A stretch of 64,000 nt of DNA from Zhengitettix transpicula (GCA_037074705.1 CM073590.1:52107895-52171894), one strand, 5' to 3'; positions 49,791-61,985 are shown, counted from the stretch's first letter. A program made the numbers and translations. Notes: generated by a model not told the origin, from the letters alone.

Positions 49791-51016
49791 TATCGACGAA
49801 GCGATCTCCACCAAAAATATCTACTAGAAACACTGACCGCTAATACTCAACTGCAAACTGCCTACTTTAAAATTACTACTATTGTCCACTAAATTCTACA
49901 TCTTCCTCTACTTGTACTATTCCCCAGTTTTTGGAGGAGTTTAGACATGTCCAAGGGTGATGACACTTTTATAGAGTTTCAGTGTGACGTCTTGCCTCTA
50001 AAATTTCATACTTGTATTCCATGAACTATAAAATCGGTTGCTACGCCATTCTTGTACCTCGAGTTCTTGGCTCTGTTCCCGTTTTCCACATTAACAAAAA
50101 ATCATAACAAAAGTAGTAAACTCGCAACTTTTATGCTTTAAAACAATAGTATAGTTCTTTTGAAATGGGAACCGATAGGTCTTCCTTTCGCCGAAAAATG
50201 AAATTCGCGCGACGTTGTCCACGCAGCTGCAGTAAGGGATTGTTGTCATTCGTGTCAGACGGTGTGGAAACGGTCGTGTCTAATTCTCTGCTCTCATTCT
50301 CTGACAGCCAGAACGGCTCCCATTTGAAACAGACTATAGTATGCAGAGCTTGGTCCTCAATAACTCACGTCCTTTCTATCCAAAACGGGTCAGACGCGCT
50401 TTCTTTCTGACATGCCTTCCATTGTTCCACGCTAGACAAATTTACTTTAACATGCTTGCATTAATTTCTGAATGTTACAAAATGTGTAGCGCATGATTTA
50501 CAGTTTAACAGTCACGGCACTAGTTTATGTGACTTCCACGTCTTCATTTAAGGAATTTATCAGGTCTTAAGTTTCATCAGCTCTCCGAATTGTATACATT
50601 AAATTTCACAAATAGGAAACTAACGTTGTCCCAAATTTTGTATGCATCTCTGTTGATTCTGAATTGTGGATTAGTCATTTACCAATTCTTAGAATAATCT
50701 TGAACTAATCAGAGAGAACGGCAACGACGCAGAGAGTCTTTTACTTCTTCTATGTTAAATTATTATGCTTTTACTGAATGGCTGTGTAAACTACCTGTTA
50801 CCAGCAAAACGGTCAGAAAAATTTGAAGGTCAGTCGAACAAGAATCAGTTTAACGAGAATATATATAATTAACAGCAGGAAAACCGAAATTATTGCACTC
50901 ATATCTTTAATATTAATATCAATTACTGTTTCTTAGAGAAAGACTATTATGTTTGCAGGTAAATCATTCCAATCACTTATTGACCTATTTATAAACAATA
51001 TTTCCAACATCAGTTA

Positions 51017-52232
51017 CAAGGGTTGTTTGATAAGTTTGCTAAAAATGTAACAAAAAAATTTTTTTTTTTAGAAATCATACTTTATATCAAAACATAGTTT
51101 CCTTCCTTGGACCAGTTTCAAATTTTTTCAACCAATCACAAAAATAGATTTTGTGAAACTCTGCAAAATACTCCGTCACGGCCTCGATCACTTCTTGATT
51201 TGATGAATATTTCTTCCCACCAAGCCAAATTTTCAAGTTCGGGAACAAGAAGAAGTCACTTGATGCTATTATGTCTTGTGAATAGGGTGGGTGAGAAACC
51301 AATTCGAATACCAACTCACACACTTTCGCCATTGAGACGCTTCTGTGTTCACTGGCGCTGGTGAAACATCACTTTCTTGCGATTCTCAATCGGCACCCGT
51401 TTCAAACGATCCAACAGAGCAGCATAATAAAGCCCAGTTGTGCCCTTTTACTAGAAATCTATGAATATTATATCCACAAAATTCCAAAAGACATTCGCCA
51501 CCACCTTTCCAGCTGACAAAACGGTCTTCGCCTTTTTCGGTGCACTTTCAGCAGCTTTTGTCTATTGTTTTAATTGTTTATTGGTCTCTAGAGAGTAGTG
51601 ATGAATCTAAGTTTTATCAACGGTTACGAATTTGCGCATAAAGTTTGAGGTATGCATGAACATTGTTAAATTCTGCGAAGAAATGTTTTTTCCGAATCCG
51701 TTTTCGGTCCAATGTCAATAGTCGCGGCTCCCATCGCGCAGAAAGCTTTTTCACGGCTAGTTTTTCATGGAGTATGAAATTAAATCTTTCATTTGAAAAG
51801 TCTACGGCATCACCTACCTCACGCAATTTTAGTCTGCGATCTTCCATTACGATATTGTGAACTTTTTCGGTATTTTCCTGAGTGGTGTCCTCAATTGGGC
51901 GGCGAGTTTCATCTTCTGTGCTTCTGCGACTTCGTTTAAACTCAATAATCCTGAAGTAAATGGTCTTAAAAGATAGTGCAGAGTCCGCATAAACTTAAAC
52001 CAATTTGGTTTTGAGTTGTTCAGCTGTGCAACCCTTCAAATGAAAGTGTTTAGTAGCAGTGCAAAATTAGTTTTATTCCATTGTCTCCACTGGACTACAC
52101 ATCTAACACTACAGAAGGCTGTCAACAGTAAACTACAACTGTTTAAAACTTATAAAAATATCTTTGAATTGATCATGTTTACAACAATGGTGCGAAACTG
52201 AAAAATTTATCAGACTTATCGAACAACCCTCG
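51017..52232 (-). mobile_element. mariner transposon, full-length but inactive, 1216 bp
   Basis: Terminal inverted repeats begin CAAGGGTTGTTTGATAAG at 51017 and, on the complement of the right end, CGAGGGTTGTTCGATAAG at 52232, similar over about 28 bp. TA dinucleotides flank both sides (51015-51016 and 52233-52234), the standard target duplication for Tc1/mariner. The transposase reads on the minus strand and is broken (see separate entry). Length is that of typical animal mariners. Confidence 0.93.
51087..52190 (-). pseudogene. mariner transposase pseudogene
   Basis: Successive minus-strand pieces match mariner transposase in order: CTAEQLKTKL; EFKRSRRSTEDETRRPIED; MEDRRLKLREVGDAVDFS with KKLSARWEPRLL; RKFVTVDKT-stop-IHHY, with the first catalytic Asp kept; APKKAKTVLSAGKVVANVFW; YYAALLDRLKRVPIENRKKV; HPPYSQDIIASSDFFLFPNL, which keeps the third catalytic Asp; and KIWLGGKKYSSNQEVIEAV. 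In-frame stops lie at 51607-51609 and 51562-51564. At least one frameshift lies between the LSARW piece and the VTVDKT piece, and further stops occur in the N-terminal part. The enzyme would excise and insert the element at TA; this copy cannot. I give the pieces as they stand and have not joined them. Confidence 0.93.
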
Positions 52233-52429
52233 TATTTGACATGCTTGCTTTATGTCGTTTTTGACAGAAATGTGGGGTTAGTTAAACTACCTTCTATGGT
52301 TTTAAAGGCCAGTTGATGAGCATTGCACAAAACCTTGACTTTTTCTTCCTTACATCGAGTGTTTCTCATTTATTTAGTCTCAAAGTCACACACAATTCGA
52401 GATCTATGCAAAACGTCAACACTTTTTTA

Positions 52430-52800
52430 TATTTTATACAGTACAGTTGGATGTTCTACACTACAAGGATCGAAACTTGCGACTCCATATTTTAAGACAA
52501 GTCGAATAAGTGATTTATATGCGAGTGACCTTACCTGTCTTTTTCGTCAGAATTCTATTGATGTAGAATACATTTTTCTGCAACTGAATTAATATTGTCG
52601 CCCCAAGTTTTATTCTTTAATGTTATACCTAAACATTTACAGGTGTCACCGAAGTCCACTGTTTCATTTCCGTTCATGTTGTGGAGGGTTAACACATTTC
52701 TGTTTATTAAAATAAGTGATTTACGTTTGGATCGATTTATTTGCATCCTATTAGTTTCTGACCTTCAATGCATTTTATCTAAGTCGGATTGAAGAGCGTA
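52430..52800 (-). pseudogene. Non-LTR retrotransposon reverse transcriptase fragment
   Basis: Minus-strand translation gives LQSDLDKMH-stop-RSETNRM, QINRSKRKSLIL, VDFGDTCKCLGITLKN, WGDNINSVAEKC, then after a frame change YKSLIRLVLKYGVASFDP. These match the late part of the reverse transcriptase domain and its thumb in Jockey/CR1-type LINEs (W..N.L.iN..K, yLGi.ld....W..hi, lyk.lIrp.LeYg). Stops and frameshifts show it is dead. It starts about 200 bp beyond the mariner, and its ends were not resolved. Confidence 0.8.
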
Positions 52801-55800
52801 TGATTTCTATTTTTGTTGTAAATTTTGCAGTCATGTACTTACGAATTAACGTTTTATTTTTATATTTATTGTCAGTGAAAGGATTTATAATGTTGATGAT
52901 ATGTAATACCAGTAATCCATAGAATATTTATAACTTATTACAGAAGCTTTAGCAATTTATTCAACTGAAATTAATTTGAACAACAACAACAATTTTAATA
53001 AACACAATAAATGAGACAAAATAAAATAAAAACAAGCCACACCGAGAAATACCTGTATGTGTTATAAAATTTTACCTGTTCTAACTTGGAACATTCATCA
53101 ATAATTAACTCAATTAAGTGATTCTCTAGAATTAATTGATTTGAACTTATTGTAACAAGTAGTGCAGCAAGACTTTAGAGCCCAATCATTGTCCTGAACA
53201 TGGCAATTAAAGAACAATTATTATCATATTTATTCTTTGGCAAGTGAAGGGGACTGCATGGAATGTGCTGATAATAAGTGAAAGAATTACAGAAAAAACA
53301 GAAAAAACCCTTTTTAACGATTTTTCTACAATTTGAGGGTCAAACCTCCCTAATTTCTCTCATTGCTACAATTTCTTATGTTTTAGAACTTTTCACCTCT
53401 CTAGCCCCTCAGATGAAATTTAACTGTTAAAATAATCCTTTTCTCCTCTTCATATCAAATTGATAACCATGTAATTTATCAAAAAGTAGGGGGATACACA
53501 GAAAACGGTGGGTGATGGAGTAAAACGAAGTGTTATTCTGATTAAGGAGGAATTGTGTTGGGGCCGAATTTCATGCAGAGAAGTGGTATTAATAAGAAAA
53601 TTAAAAGCAAACATAGCGGATTGGCTGATTACTCTCAGGTTTCATGCATATCAACTGTTTCTCGCCGACATATTATTGCCAACACTACACTACGTTGCAA
53701 GGGCTTCAGAGAGTTGTATAGTGGTTACGTCGTTCTTTCAAATCAATGGAAAAGATAATTCACACAATACAGGACACACACTGAATTTAGTTATTATTTT
53801 AAATAAAAGAAGAGACTGTTTGGGAGCTGGTAACTCTTAGATATAAAGTTAAAATTGGTGGGTCTCTTGTTACTATTAAAGTCAGAGCTTTTAATGACAC
53901 TTTGCATCTATTAAGATGAAGATCTTTCACAGAAACACATTAAATAAACGAATCGTTCTTGCAGTTCATTGTATCTCCCCAGCACTGCCCACATAGGAAG
54001 GGTCGAACAGGAATGACTCACGGACATCCAACACCTGGAAGGTCCAGCATCGCCAACACAGGAAAAGCAGCTAGAACAAAGGATGACTGGAAATGCCCCA
54101 GGCCGATAAACCGCGACCTGTGACTTATAAAGAAAGTTATAACATGTGTAACACCATCAGACGTGTAGAAGAGTCCCATATCCACTGGTCAACGAACAGA
54201 TCCGTCAGTTTCGTGGTCAATCAGTGGAACGTCGTAGCGAGCGTGTTTCAGGAAGCTTCTCTGTCTACGTAAAATCTCTAATTACTCTGAGGTAAACATT
54301 TTAACTGATCAAAAATATTTTTTGTTTGAATACAGAGATAATCCCCGTCGCTTCTTATGTCAATATCAAGCTCGTTATATCAACCGATCTTTTTATAATG
54401 TGCCCAACGGTATTTAATCAGTACTATCTTATTATGATGCTCATAATTAACGAAATTTTCCTAATAAAAATATGTTCATTAAATTTTCTTTTCGCCTGCT
54501 AGATATTTAAGCGATATTGCGTAGTTTTCTCGTGAAGAATATTCCCAGAATAAACAAGGTAATATGACGGAAGACTAAATATGAATCCAATTAATTAGCC
54601 TCTCACAATCATACGAACTAAAAAGATATATTCCATGTACATATATTTACTTGTGTAAAAATTCATGAACTGTTTTAATTACTTTTTGTCAGAGAATGAT
54701 AAATGCTGACTCTGAAAACGTCGGTAAAGGCTTAAGGCTGTCTGCGAGTAACATGCGAATTACTGTAGGAATTTCCAAGCTATTATTGAGCTCGGGTGGA
54801 GCAGCTTCGCAAGTTAATCTTCTTCTGGCGGTGCCGCTTCTCAGCACAGTAGCTGCTGTATCTGATACAGAAAGTTAGTTTATACACAGCTGTGCCATTA
54901 ACTTTATGATTAATCCGTTTAAATAAGTTACCCAGTCGCTCTGTTCCGGATCCATTTATCTTGCGTGCTTCTAGGAACGTCTCTTAGATGGTAAATGGAA
55001 GAAGAACATTATTTGGATTTTTCTTGGCATTTAAACTGAGTTCCATTAAAAACTACATTAGTATTATTCTACGGACGATGGTGGTTATACCTAATACACC
55101 ATATTGGTTTCATGAAAAATTAAGAATCGTAGAACAAAAGGGATGATGAAACCATAAATAATGGCAAATAGAGATATTGAAATAAATGCATGGAACTATG
55201 CGGTAAGGAGTAACACGCGTAAATTAAAATTTAAATACGCTGCATATGTTTAGCATATAACATGATTAAAAACAGATGATCACCGCGTAAATCATACACT
55301 TTTTTTAGAATACTTTTTGTGAATTTCAGCCAAGCAATCAATTATTGTTTTAAGCTATTATGGATTATTTAGTGAACTGAACGTATTATCACTTAATAAT
55401 TAATTTTTATATAATTTATAATCTAGTGATATAATAAATAATATTACCACTAGAAGTTGGGATGTATAAAATACATTTTAAATATAACATGAATATAATT
55501 TGATGAAAAGGTACAAATATTAAAGTAGACATATTTTTCTCAGGGCTGTGGTGGATACTTAGAAACAATTAAAATTAACTATAATATTAAATGATAATTT
55601 AAAATGAATTGGCAAAAAAACAAATGACAAATAAACATTGCTATTGGTTAATAACACGCACTTTCCTTTCCGATTAACAGACTCGGAGCTCTCTGTCGCT
55701 TATTTCTCCAAATCCACAGACTAAAATTTAAGACGTGCTTAGCGTGCAAAGTATAGATGCCGTATCAATCCCTATTATGAAAAACGGCGATAAATCGCTA

Positions 55801-56204
55801 TTCCGCAAACTCGTCTTCCTCTTCAAAAATAACAGATTCAATACTATTTTGTGAGACTGTCTATTCCTTTTTTAAATAACTAAGCGTACAATGCTTCTAA
55901 AGTATGCGAAGAGAGCAGGAATCAAAGTTATGATGTAGATAAATAAAAGATTGAATGGAAATTAATTATAGAAATTTAGCTTCACTGTCTTGCATTAAAA
56001 CAACTCTCGGATGATTCGTTGTCATGATTAAAATATCTGTGAATTTCCTCACATTCAGAATTAAAACTCCCTTGTTAAACTGTATTTCTGAAACACCATT
56101 CCTTCAAATTAGAGACGTTATCAGGAATGAATATAAAAATATTTAAACCAAAGAATGATAAGCAAATTTTCAGAGATTTAAGCTTCATGTGGTCATAACT
56201 TTAT
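52801..56204. other. Intergenic stretch, no gene recognised
   Basis: AT-rich. A GC-elevated, non-repetitive segment at about 53960-54260 has no recognised product. A 110-codon frame at 53508-53840 and the overlapping 67-codon frame have no known domain. There is a 60-codon Ser/Leu-rich frame at 54696-54878. No repeat ends were found. Confidence 0.45.
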
Positions 56205-56206
56205 TC

Positions 56207-56312
56207 AATTTTCAACTCCCTTACGCATCCCCCCTTTCAAATCCTTTCCTATGCTATTAAAGGGGAGTTTCCCAAAGTGGATTACCATCATGTAGCCTGT
56301 TGCCCTAAAAAA
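56207..56312 (+). repeat. GC-rich A-tailed dispersed repeat, 3' fragment
   Basis: CTTACGCATCCCCCCTTTCA through GTAGCCTGTTGCCCT plus nine A. It directly precedes the full copy H, as the 38250 fragment precedes copy D. Confidence 0.85.
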
Positions 56313-56860
56313 AAATATTCTCTCGCAGGCAATACCTGCGAGGGATGTTCTCTCGCAGGCAGAACCTTTTAGGAGAGATACGAAGGGGCTACCTTTGGGT
56401 ATGCCTTTTTCTCTCCGTTTTTGAACTAAGGTTCCCACAAGCCGAGGCACCTCGGCCTGTTTTGAGAGGTGTATGTTCCGGGGTCGCAGACCTTGGGCAT
56501 ACGGTAAGAATTGTTCTCTATTCCCATTGGAATAGTCGGCCAGCTGCCTCCTAAACTGGTCGAGGCACGGAGAAGGGAATGCTGCGTCCCAACAGCAAAC
56601 TCCTCTCCCGCTATCGGAAGGGCGTGGGACAAGTACCCAATGCCCGACCTACCTGATGCAGGTTTTCCTAGGGTTTTCCCTGCATTTCTTTAGGCGAATG
56701 CCAGTTAGGATCCTTAAACTATAGCCCGGGGGCCCTAGTAACCCTTGGCTACCTTCCTCCACCCTTCCGCATCCCCCCTTTCAAATCCCTTCCTATGCTA
56801 TTAAAGGGGAGTTGCCCAATGTGGATTACCCTCATGTAGCCTGTTGCTCTAAAAAAAAAT
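56313..56860 (+). repeat. GC-rich A-tailed dispersed repeat, copy H (full length)
   Basis: This runs from ATTCTCTCGCAGGCAATACC, where the CTCTCGCAGG/CCTGCGAG hairpin lies, to GTAGCCTGTTGCTCT plus nine A. It is nearly identical to copy D at 38.3 kb over its length, including GCTGCGTCC...ACAGCAAACTC. It can serve, with D, as the reference copy for the family. Confidence 0.9.
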
Positions 56861-59800
56861 TATTATAGAACTGTCTCTTAAACTTTTTATATTTTAATTT
56901 TTAGTATACAGTTACATTCGATGACGGTTAATGTTTCTTAATATATGTCTTAATAAATCGAAAGTGCAGTTGCAATAATGCGGAAAAGAATAGTATTATA
57001 CGAAATGTGCAGATAATTTGAAGGGATAGGTTCAACATATTCGAAGAATTGTATTAAAAATATACTTGTGAGTTACAATAAAGGCTGAAGAACTCAAAAG
57101 ATTCTTAGTTCGTCAACTGGTTTGTCGTTCTTACGGTTCTTGCGGGTTTTTGAATCACCTGACGAAAGTAATAAGGATACAATATCACTTAATTTTGACC
57201 GTTATTTGCCTAATTAGTATCCGTTAAACAGTAACTTATAAAAGTTTTCCTTTTATGTTATTTCATTGATATGTTAATTTCTTGAAATACAAATACCAAA
57301 ATGTACAATTACTATACAAAATTGTTTATAATAGAATTTACAGATAAATATGCCGAAAGCTCATATCTTGTAAATGATTTGGTATCTATAACATTATAAT
57401 AATTTTTTTATAAATGACTGTTATATTGTTATTCTTTTCAAATTGAATTCGACAAGAGAAAACTTAACTTGTTTCAATGTAAGTATACGTAAATAGTTAT
57501 TAGATATTTAATCATATTTTCATGGTGTTGTGTAATATAGTTGAATTTAATTTACAAATTTTAAATAAATAAATAAATTGGCAATACGTCAGAAAAAATA
57601 TAGTAAAAAAGTGGAAAAATCAAATTTCACAAAGTTGCGTTCTTAATTTAAGACTTTATAAGCGCACATTGGAATAATTTATAACGTGGACAAGTACTTT
57701 GCCTCATTGAATACAAATTATTTATAATAATCCAATTTCTAAATTACTGCAAAGTTTGTCCTAAATTAAGGACGAAACATCCTGAAATTATATTTTTATC
57801 AATTGCTTCATCAAATTTTTCTTTTTATGGCCAATTTATTAGGATAATTATAATTATTAACTTTTTATATATTAATATAATGCCGAGTTCTTCTCTCCAT
57901 TTGGCTGCTTTCTAATAATCGGTCACTGGTGTATTCCTACATCTGAAGCATCTAACGAACGGCCGTAATCTTCGTCGCTTCTAATCCCGATAATTCGGTT
58001 CAAATCTGATCATTTTTTCCAATGGTTCTTGCTAAGACAACAATTTATTGCTGGGATATTTCATACACATTCAATTGTGTTTTATGTTGATTGTCTTATT
58101 ATTCAATTTTTCAATATTTAACTTAATGATTAACACTATTACTGTCGTTGAGGACGACAGCCAAGATAAACATAATTAATATTGTGAAATTTTCTGGATA
58201 TTGTATTAGATTCTTTGTCCAATTATAGTGAAGTTTTATTTTCTTTAATTTTTAAAAACAAAAAAATTAATTATGTCAAATATTCTTTTTTAAAAATAAG
58301 ACATGATATGCGTCATATTTGATTGGCTTTATTAGTAACATTTGCAGTGAATTACGTTTCACGAATTGTTTTGATTAATTTTGGATTTTGCACTTGTGGG
58401 AGATCACAATAAGGAATCCGTGACGTCTGTCTTTGGCAGGCTTCAGTTTGATTGCCTGGGCTCCACTATCTCTAACAAGCACGTCTCACAACCACTCCAA
58501 CTTCGGTACTGGAGACATGTCATTAGGAGAAAGCGAATTTTCAAGGTCTCGGAATTATTATGCAAGTAAAAGATTTTTCTAAATAAATACCAGAACTTTG
58601 GCTGTATTACATGTTTTTAATTTGTGCGACGAAAAAAGTAAGGTTTCTTACTTCCAACTTTGTTTAGAACCTTGAAAAGTTTTAAATGCTTCCAACGTCC
58701 ATTTATTAAATTACGTTTATACGTTCTTATTTATCAAACGCAAACTATGTATACAGGCGTGTAATGATTATAATATATATTACGATTTGGAAATTATATT
58801 TTCACGGCTTATACTTTCTAAAATATTTAATATATAATATTCTAAAATAAAACATAAAATTGACGAAAACTTTAGATCCATGAACAGGATTTCGAGAAAT
58901 TTAATTTGTAAAAATGAACGTTTCCTAAACATATATGTATGTCAAATAGTTTAATTTATATCTTTCTTATATTGTGATTACGCTCCATATAAATGATTAC
59001 TTAGTTCACAAATTTTACATGAGGCAAAATATTAGATTCTTACTTTCTAAAAAATCCAATGAAACATTATAATTGGATTTTCTAAAACTATAAATATACG
59101 CAAAGTGTAGTCGTACGTATATGTTATTTTTTAAATATTTTTATAATCTTTGGCCAATTATTTTTTATATATTTAATTTTTATATATTACATTATATAAT
59201 ACATTGAACTATATATCAAGATATCTATCGAAAGTAATGAAACTTAAAATTTTTCACTTTTAATAATTACTGACAGTCCATTAAATTTTCAAATAAGAAA
59301 AAAAATTGACTTTAAAAAATAGTATGCGTTGTTGGTCTTTTTTTGATCTAGTTCTTGTAAAATTGTTTCACGTATTTAGTTTGTAACATATTTTTCTGAT
59401 AACCATAGAGGCTCGTTTAAATGTAAGAAACATGTTACTCGTTTAGCTTTCAGTTGGTATAAAATCACCTTTTTTCCCCTAAAGAGATTATATTTCCTTC
59501 CCTTCCTGACTAAATAAACCAGGATTACGAAAAGTTGTGTGGTACTTAATTTTGTCTGCTATTGCATTATCTTTTGTTAATTTTCGAATAAATAGTTTTA
59601 GAGCTCACTCTAGGTATAGGTTAAATGGAACCACGAACTACGTGATAGAGAAGCAATACTAGGCGGATGGATGAAGGAGGTAACAAAAATTATGGAGAAA
59701 CGACCGCAATTGGTATCGAATCCATCTTTGTAGGGGACGATAAACTGAATACTGACATTCATTATGCTCATAGATATGGTGGAAGGGGAAAATGACCATA

Positions 59801-60031
59801 AATGGTCCATATTACTGTGTATTTATGAAATTAACAATGACTCTCCCGATACCGGTTAAGACTTCTGTTCAGGCCAATTTCCGTACGCGGCGGTGTGAAA
59901 AGTGGTAAAAAGAAAGGGCAAGATATTTGTGTTGAATTAATTTCTTTTCCGGACTAAAATACGACGAGGATAAACATATCCCATTTATTTTCAATTTTAG
60001 TTTTTGTTAAATATATGAATGACGTTTAAAA
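56861..60031. other. Intergenic AT-rich stretch, no gene recognised
   Basis: No coding sequence recognised. It holds one hammerhead-like motif (57747-57782). At 59600-59930 a segment with GAATCCATCTTTGTA and TGACATTC-type phrases loosely resembles 62900-63150 and may be a diverged repeat. Confidence 0.45.
57747..57782 (+). ncRNA. Hammerhead-like motif h
   Basis: The plus strand reads CTGCAAAGTTTGTCCT, a short loop, then AGGACGAAACATC. The helix GTCCT/AGGAC is intact and CGAAAC...ATC is kept; the first box (CTGCAAAG) is degraded. Confidence 0.4.
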
Positions 60032-60783
60032 TCTATATAATAAAAAAGGATGTATATTTGTATGTATGTATGTATGTATTTACGTTGTTCTTTATACAAA
60101 TTTTATCGCGTGGACAGAATGCAACAAAAATTGGTATACGTATTCTGCCAAAATCGAGAACCGGTACTGTGGGGGTGAGAAACCCCTAGAATAAACGTGG
60201 AAATAATTATAATTGAAATAAGTTACGAATTAGTGTTAAATTACTGCGCGAGACGATGACGTCATAAGTTTTCAAGACATTGACGCATCCTAAATATAGT
60301 TTTGTATTTCGTAATGAAATAAAGCAGAAATATTTTTATTTAATATAAAGTATACATGTGGAAAGAATTATAATTAAAAACCGTGATCATTAAATATTAA
60401 TTTACTGCGCGCCAAGAGACAATGACGTCACGCGAGAGAAAGACGTTACTACGCAACGAACGAAGGAGATTATTAGGAATTAAATAAAGCAGAAATATTT
60501 TCTTTAAATAAAAAGAATAATTTTATGCAGCAATATTCCATCGAATGATAATAAAGAAGAATACGAATTACTTTACCATCCTTGGGGAAAATGTAAGTTA
60601 ATTTTCGCGCTGTATTAGTTGTGAGTCTAGCTAACAATTTCATCAATGTAATATTTCGTAATGTATGAAGACTGAGTGACGATTATATCCTGAAATACTC
60701 AAGGAATATATTTAAGTAATCAATTAAATACTTTTTCGAGTTTATATAAATAAGTACACGAGCAACGCCGGGCACCTAGCTAG
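60032..60783 (+). mobile_element. Helitron-like non-autonomous element, ~0.75 kb
   Basis: The 5' end is TCTATATAATAAAAAAGGAT after an A. The 3' end reads ACACGAGCAACGCCGGGCAC then CTAGCTAG. A TC start, a GC-rich 3' end and a terminal CTAG are Helitron hallmarks, and ACGAGCAACGCCGGG is a phrase common at the 3' end of insect Helitrons. The base after the terminal CTAG is C rather than the usual T, so the exact end is unsure (60779 or 60783). The interior holds a TATG tetranucleotide run at 60061-60079 and two diverged repeats of about 160 bp. No Rep/helicase is encoded. Confidence 0.65.
60197..60516 (+). repeat. Two internal ~160-bp tandem repeats in the Helitron-like element
   Basis: Units are 60197-60357 and 60358-60516. 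Both start GTGGAAA(T/G)AATTATAATT, contain TTTACTGCGCG/ATTACTGCGCG and then ATGACGTCA, and end with AAATAAAGCAGAAATATTTT. Each carries a palindromic TGACGTCA. Confidence 0.75.
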
Positions 60784-60823
60784 CTCCAAATAAATTAGTC
60801 TCTGACATTTCTATTTTACAAAC

Positions 60824-60903
60824 TTTGCAGATTAATTAATAAGCCATCAGTTGTTGTAGAGTATTTGCAGATTAATTAATAAGTCATCAGTTGTTATAGA
60901 GTA
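60824..60903 (+). repeat. 40-bp direct tandem duplication
   Basis: Two 40-bp units (60824-60863 and 60864-60903) starting TTTGCAGATTAATTAATAAG and differing at two positions (both C/T or G/A changes). A recent local duplication just downstream of the Helitron-like end. Confidence 0.92.
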
Positions 60904-61759
60904 TTTGCAAAAAATATTAATTTTACCAAAAGCAAAAAACGGTAAAACCCAGTGACACGATACCGCAATAAGGCTTTCCCTAAAACAAATTAATTAATTG
61001 AAGATATTGTTGAGTTTTCTTGACCCAGTGGTTCAATTTCTATAAATCACTGTATATGTAATGAGCTTCGAAAATAACAAATAACCGCCCGTAAAGACCT
61101 AACTCAGTGTTGGTTGGTCCTGTTTAGGTACCCAAGAAAATATTGCGCCTTTAACCTTACTTACGAAAAACGTTTATTTTTTTATGGAGCTATAGTGTCC
61201 ACTTATTTTACGTAAAGAATTTGGCTAGAGTGTAATGGATATTATATCGTTCTTCAGTGAAACTAGTATTCTAAATTAAAGCGTGATTTTAAATTAATGT
61301 AAATTCATCAGGAAACCTGTAATTTGAATTAGGTCATTTTTGAAACTTCAAATGATAAACACAATATTCCTGAAAATTTCATACTCACATTCTGAACTGA
61401 TTCGACCCAAGGTTCTATTTCCGTATGGTGGAACAAGCTATGGTCTTCTCTTCAATGGGAAATCAGAACAGATAACATCCACGGTAACTCCGTAAGCGGA
61501 TCATCAAGGAGTTTTTACTAATAATTCATTTACTAATAGTTCACTAGAACTCAATGGATTTGCAGCGTTCAAACTTTCTGCTACTGCCAGCAGTCCACAA
61601 TTTTCTAAGAAGCTTATTCTATATCTGGAGCAAGCCGATCAATCGGAAAAAACCGAGTGGTGAAGAATCACAATTAATTGGAATTTCACAAAGATATCAC
61701 GACATAGACTTGTAATATGTTTTCTAAAAATAAAGCAACGTTTTATTTAAAGTTAGAAT

Positions 61760-61985
61760 TTCCTTCTGCGTGCCTCGACCAGTTTAGGAGGCAGCTGGCC
61801 GACTGTTCCAATGGGAACAGTACAAATCTTTCTGTATGCCCAAGGTCTCGGACTCCGGGACATACATACAATTCTCAAAACAGACTGAGACGTCCCGCTT
61901 GAGGAAACCTTAGTTCAAAGGCGGAGAGAGGAAAAGGTAGTCCTCTCCGTCTCTGCAGAAAGGTTCTTCTTGCGAGAGCTAACAA
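61760..61985 (-). repeat. GC-rich A-tailed dispersed repeat, copy I (5' part only)
   Basis: In plus reading GTGCCTCGACCAGTTTAGGA to GGTTCTTCTTGCGAGAGC, with GTTCCAATGGGAACAG and TATGCCCAAGGTCTCGGAC. Truncated at nearly the same internal site as copy G at 49.5 kb. Confidence 0.8.

Noticed and set aside
53508..53840. 110-codon frame as a gene
   Set aside because: No domain, an overlapping frame is also open, and the context is repeat-rich AT DNA.
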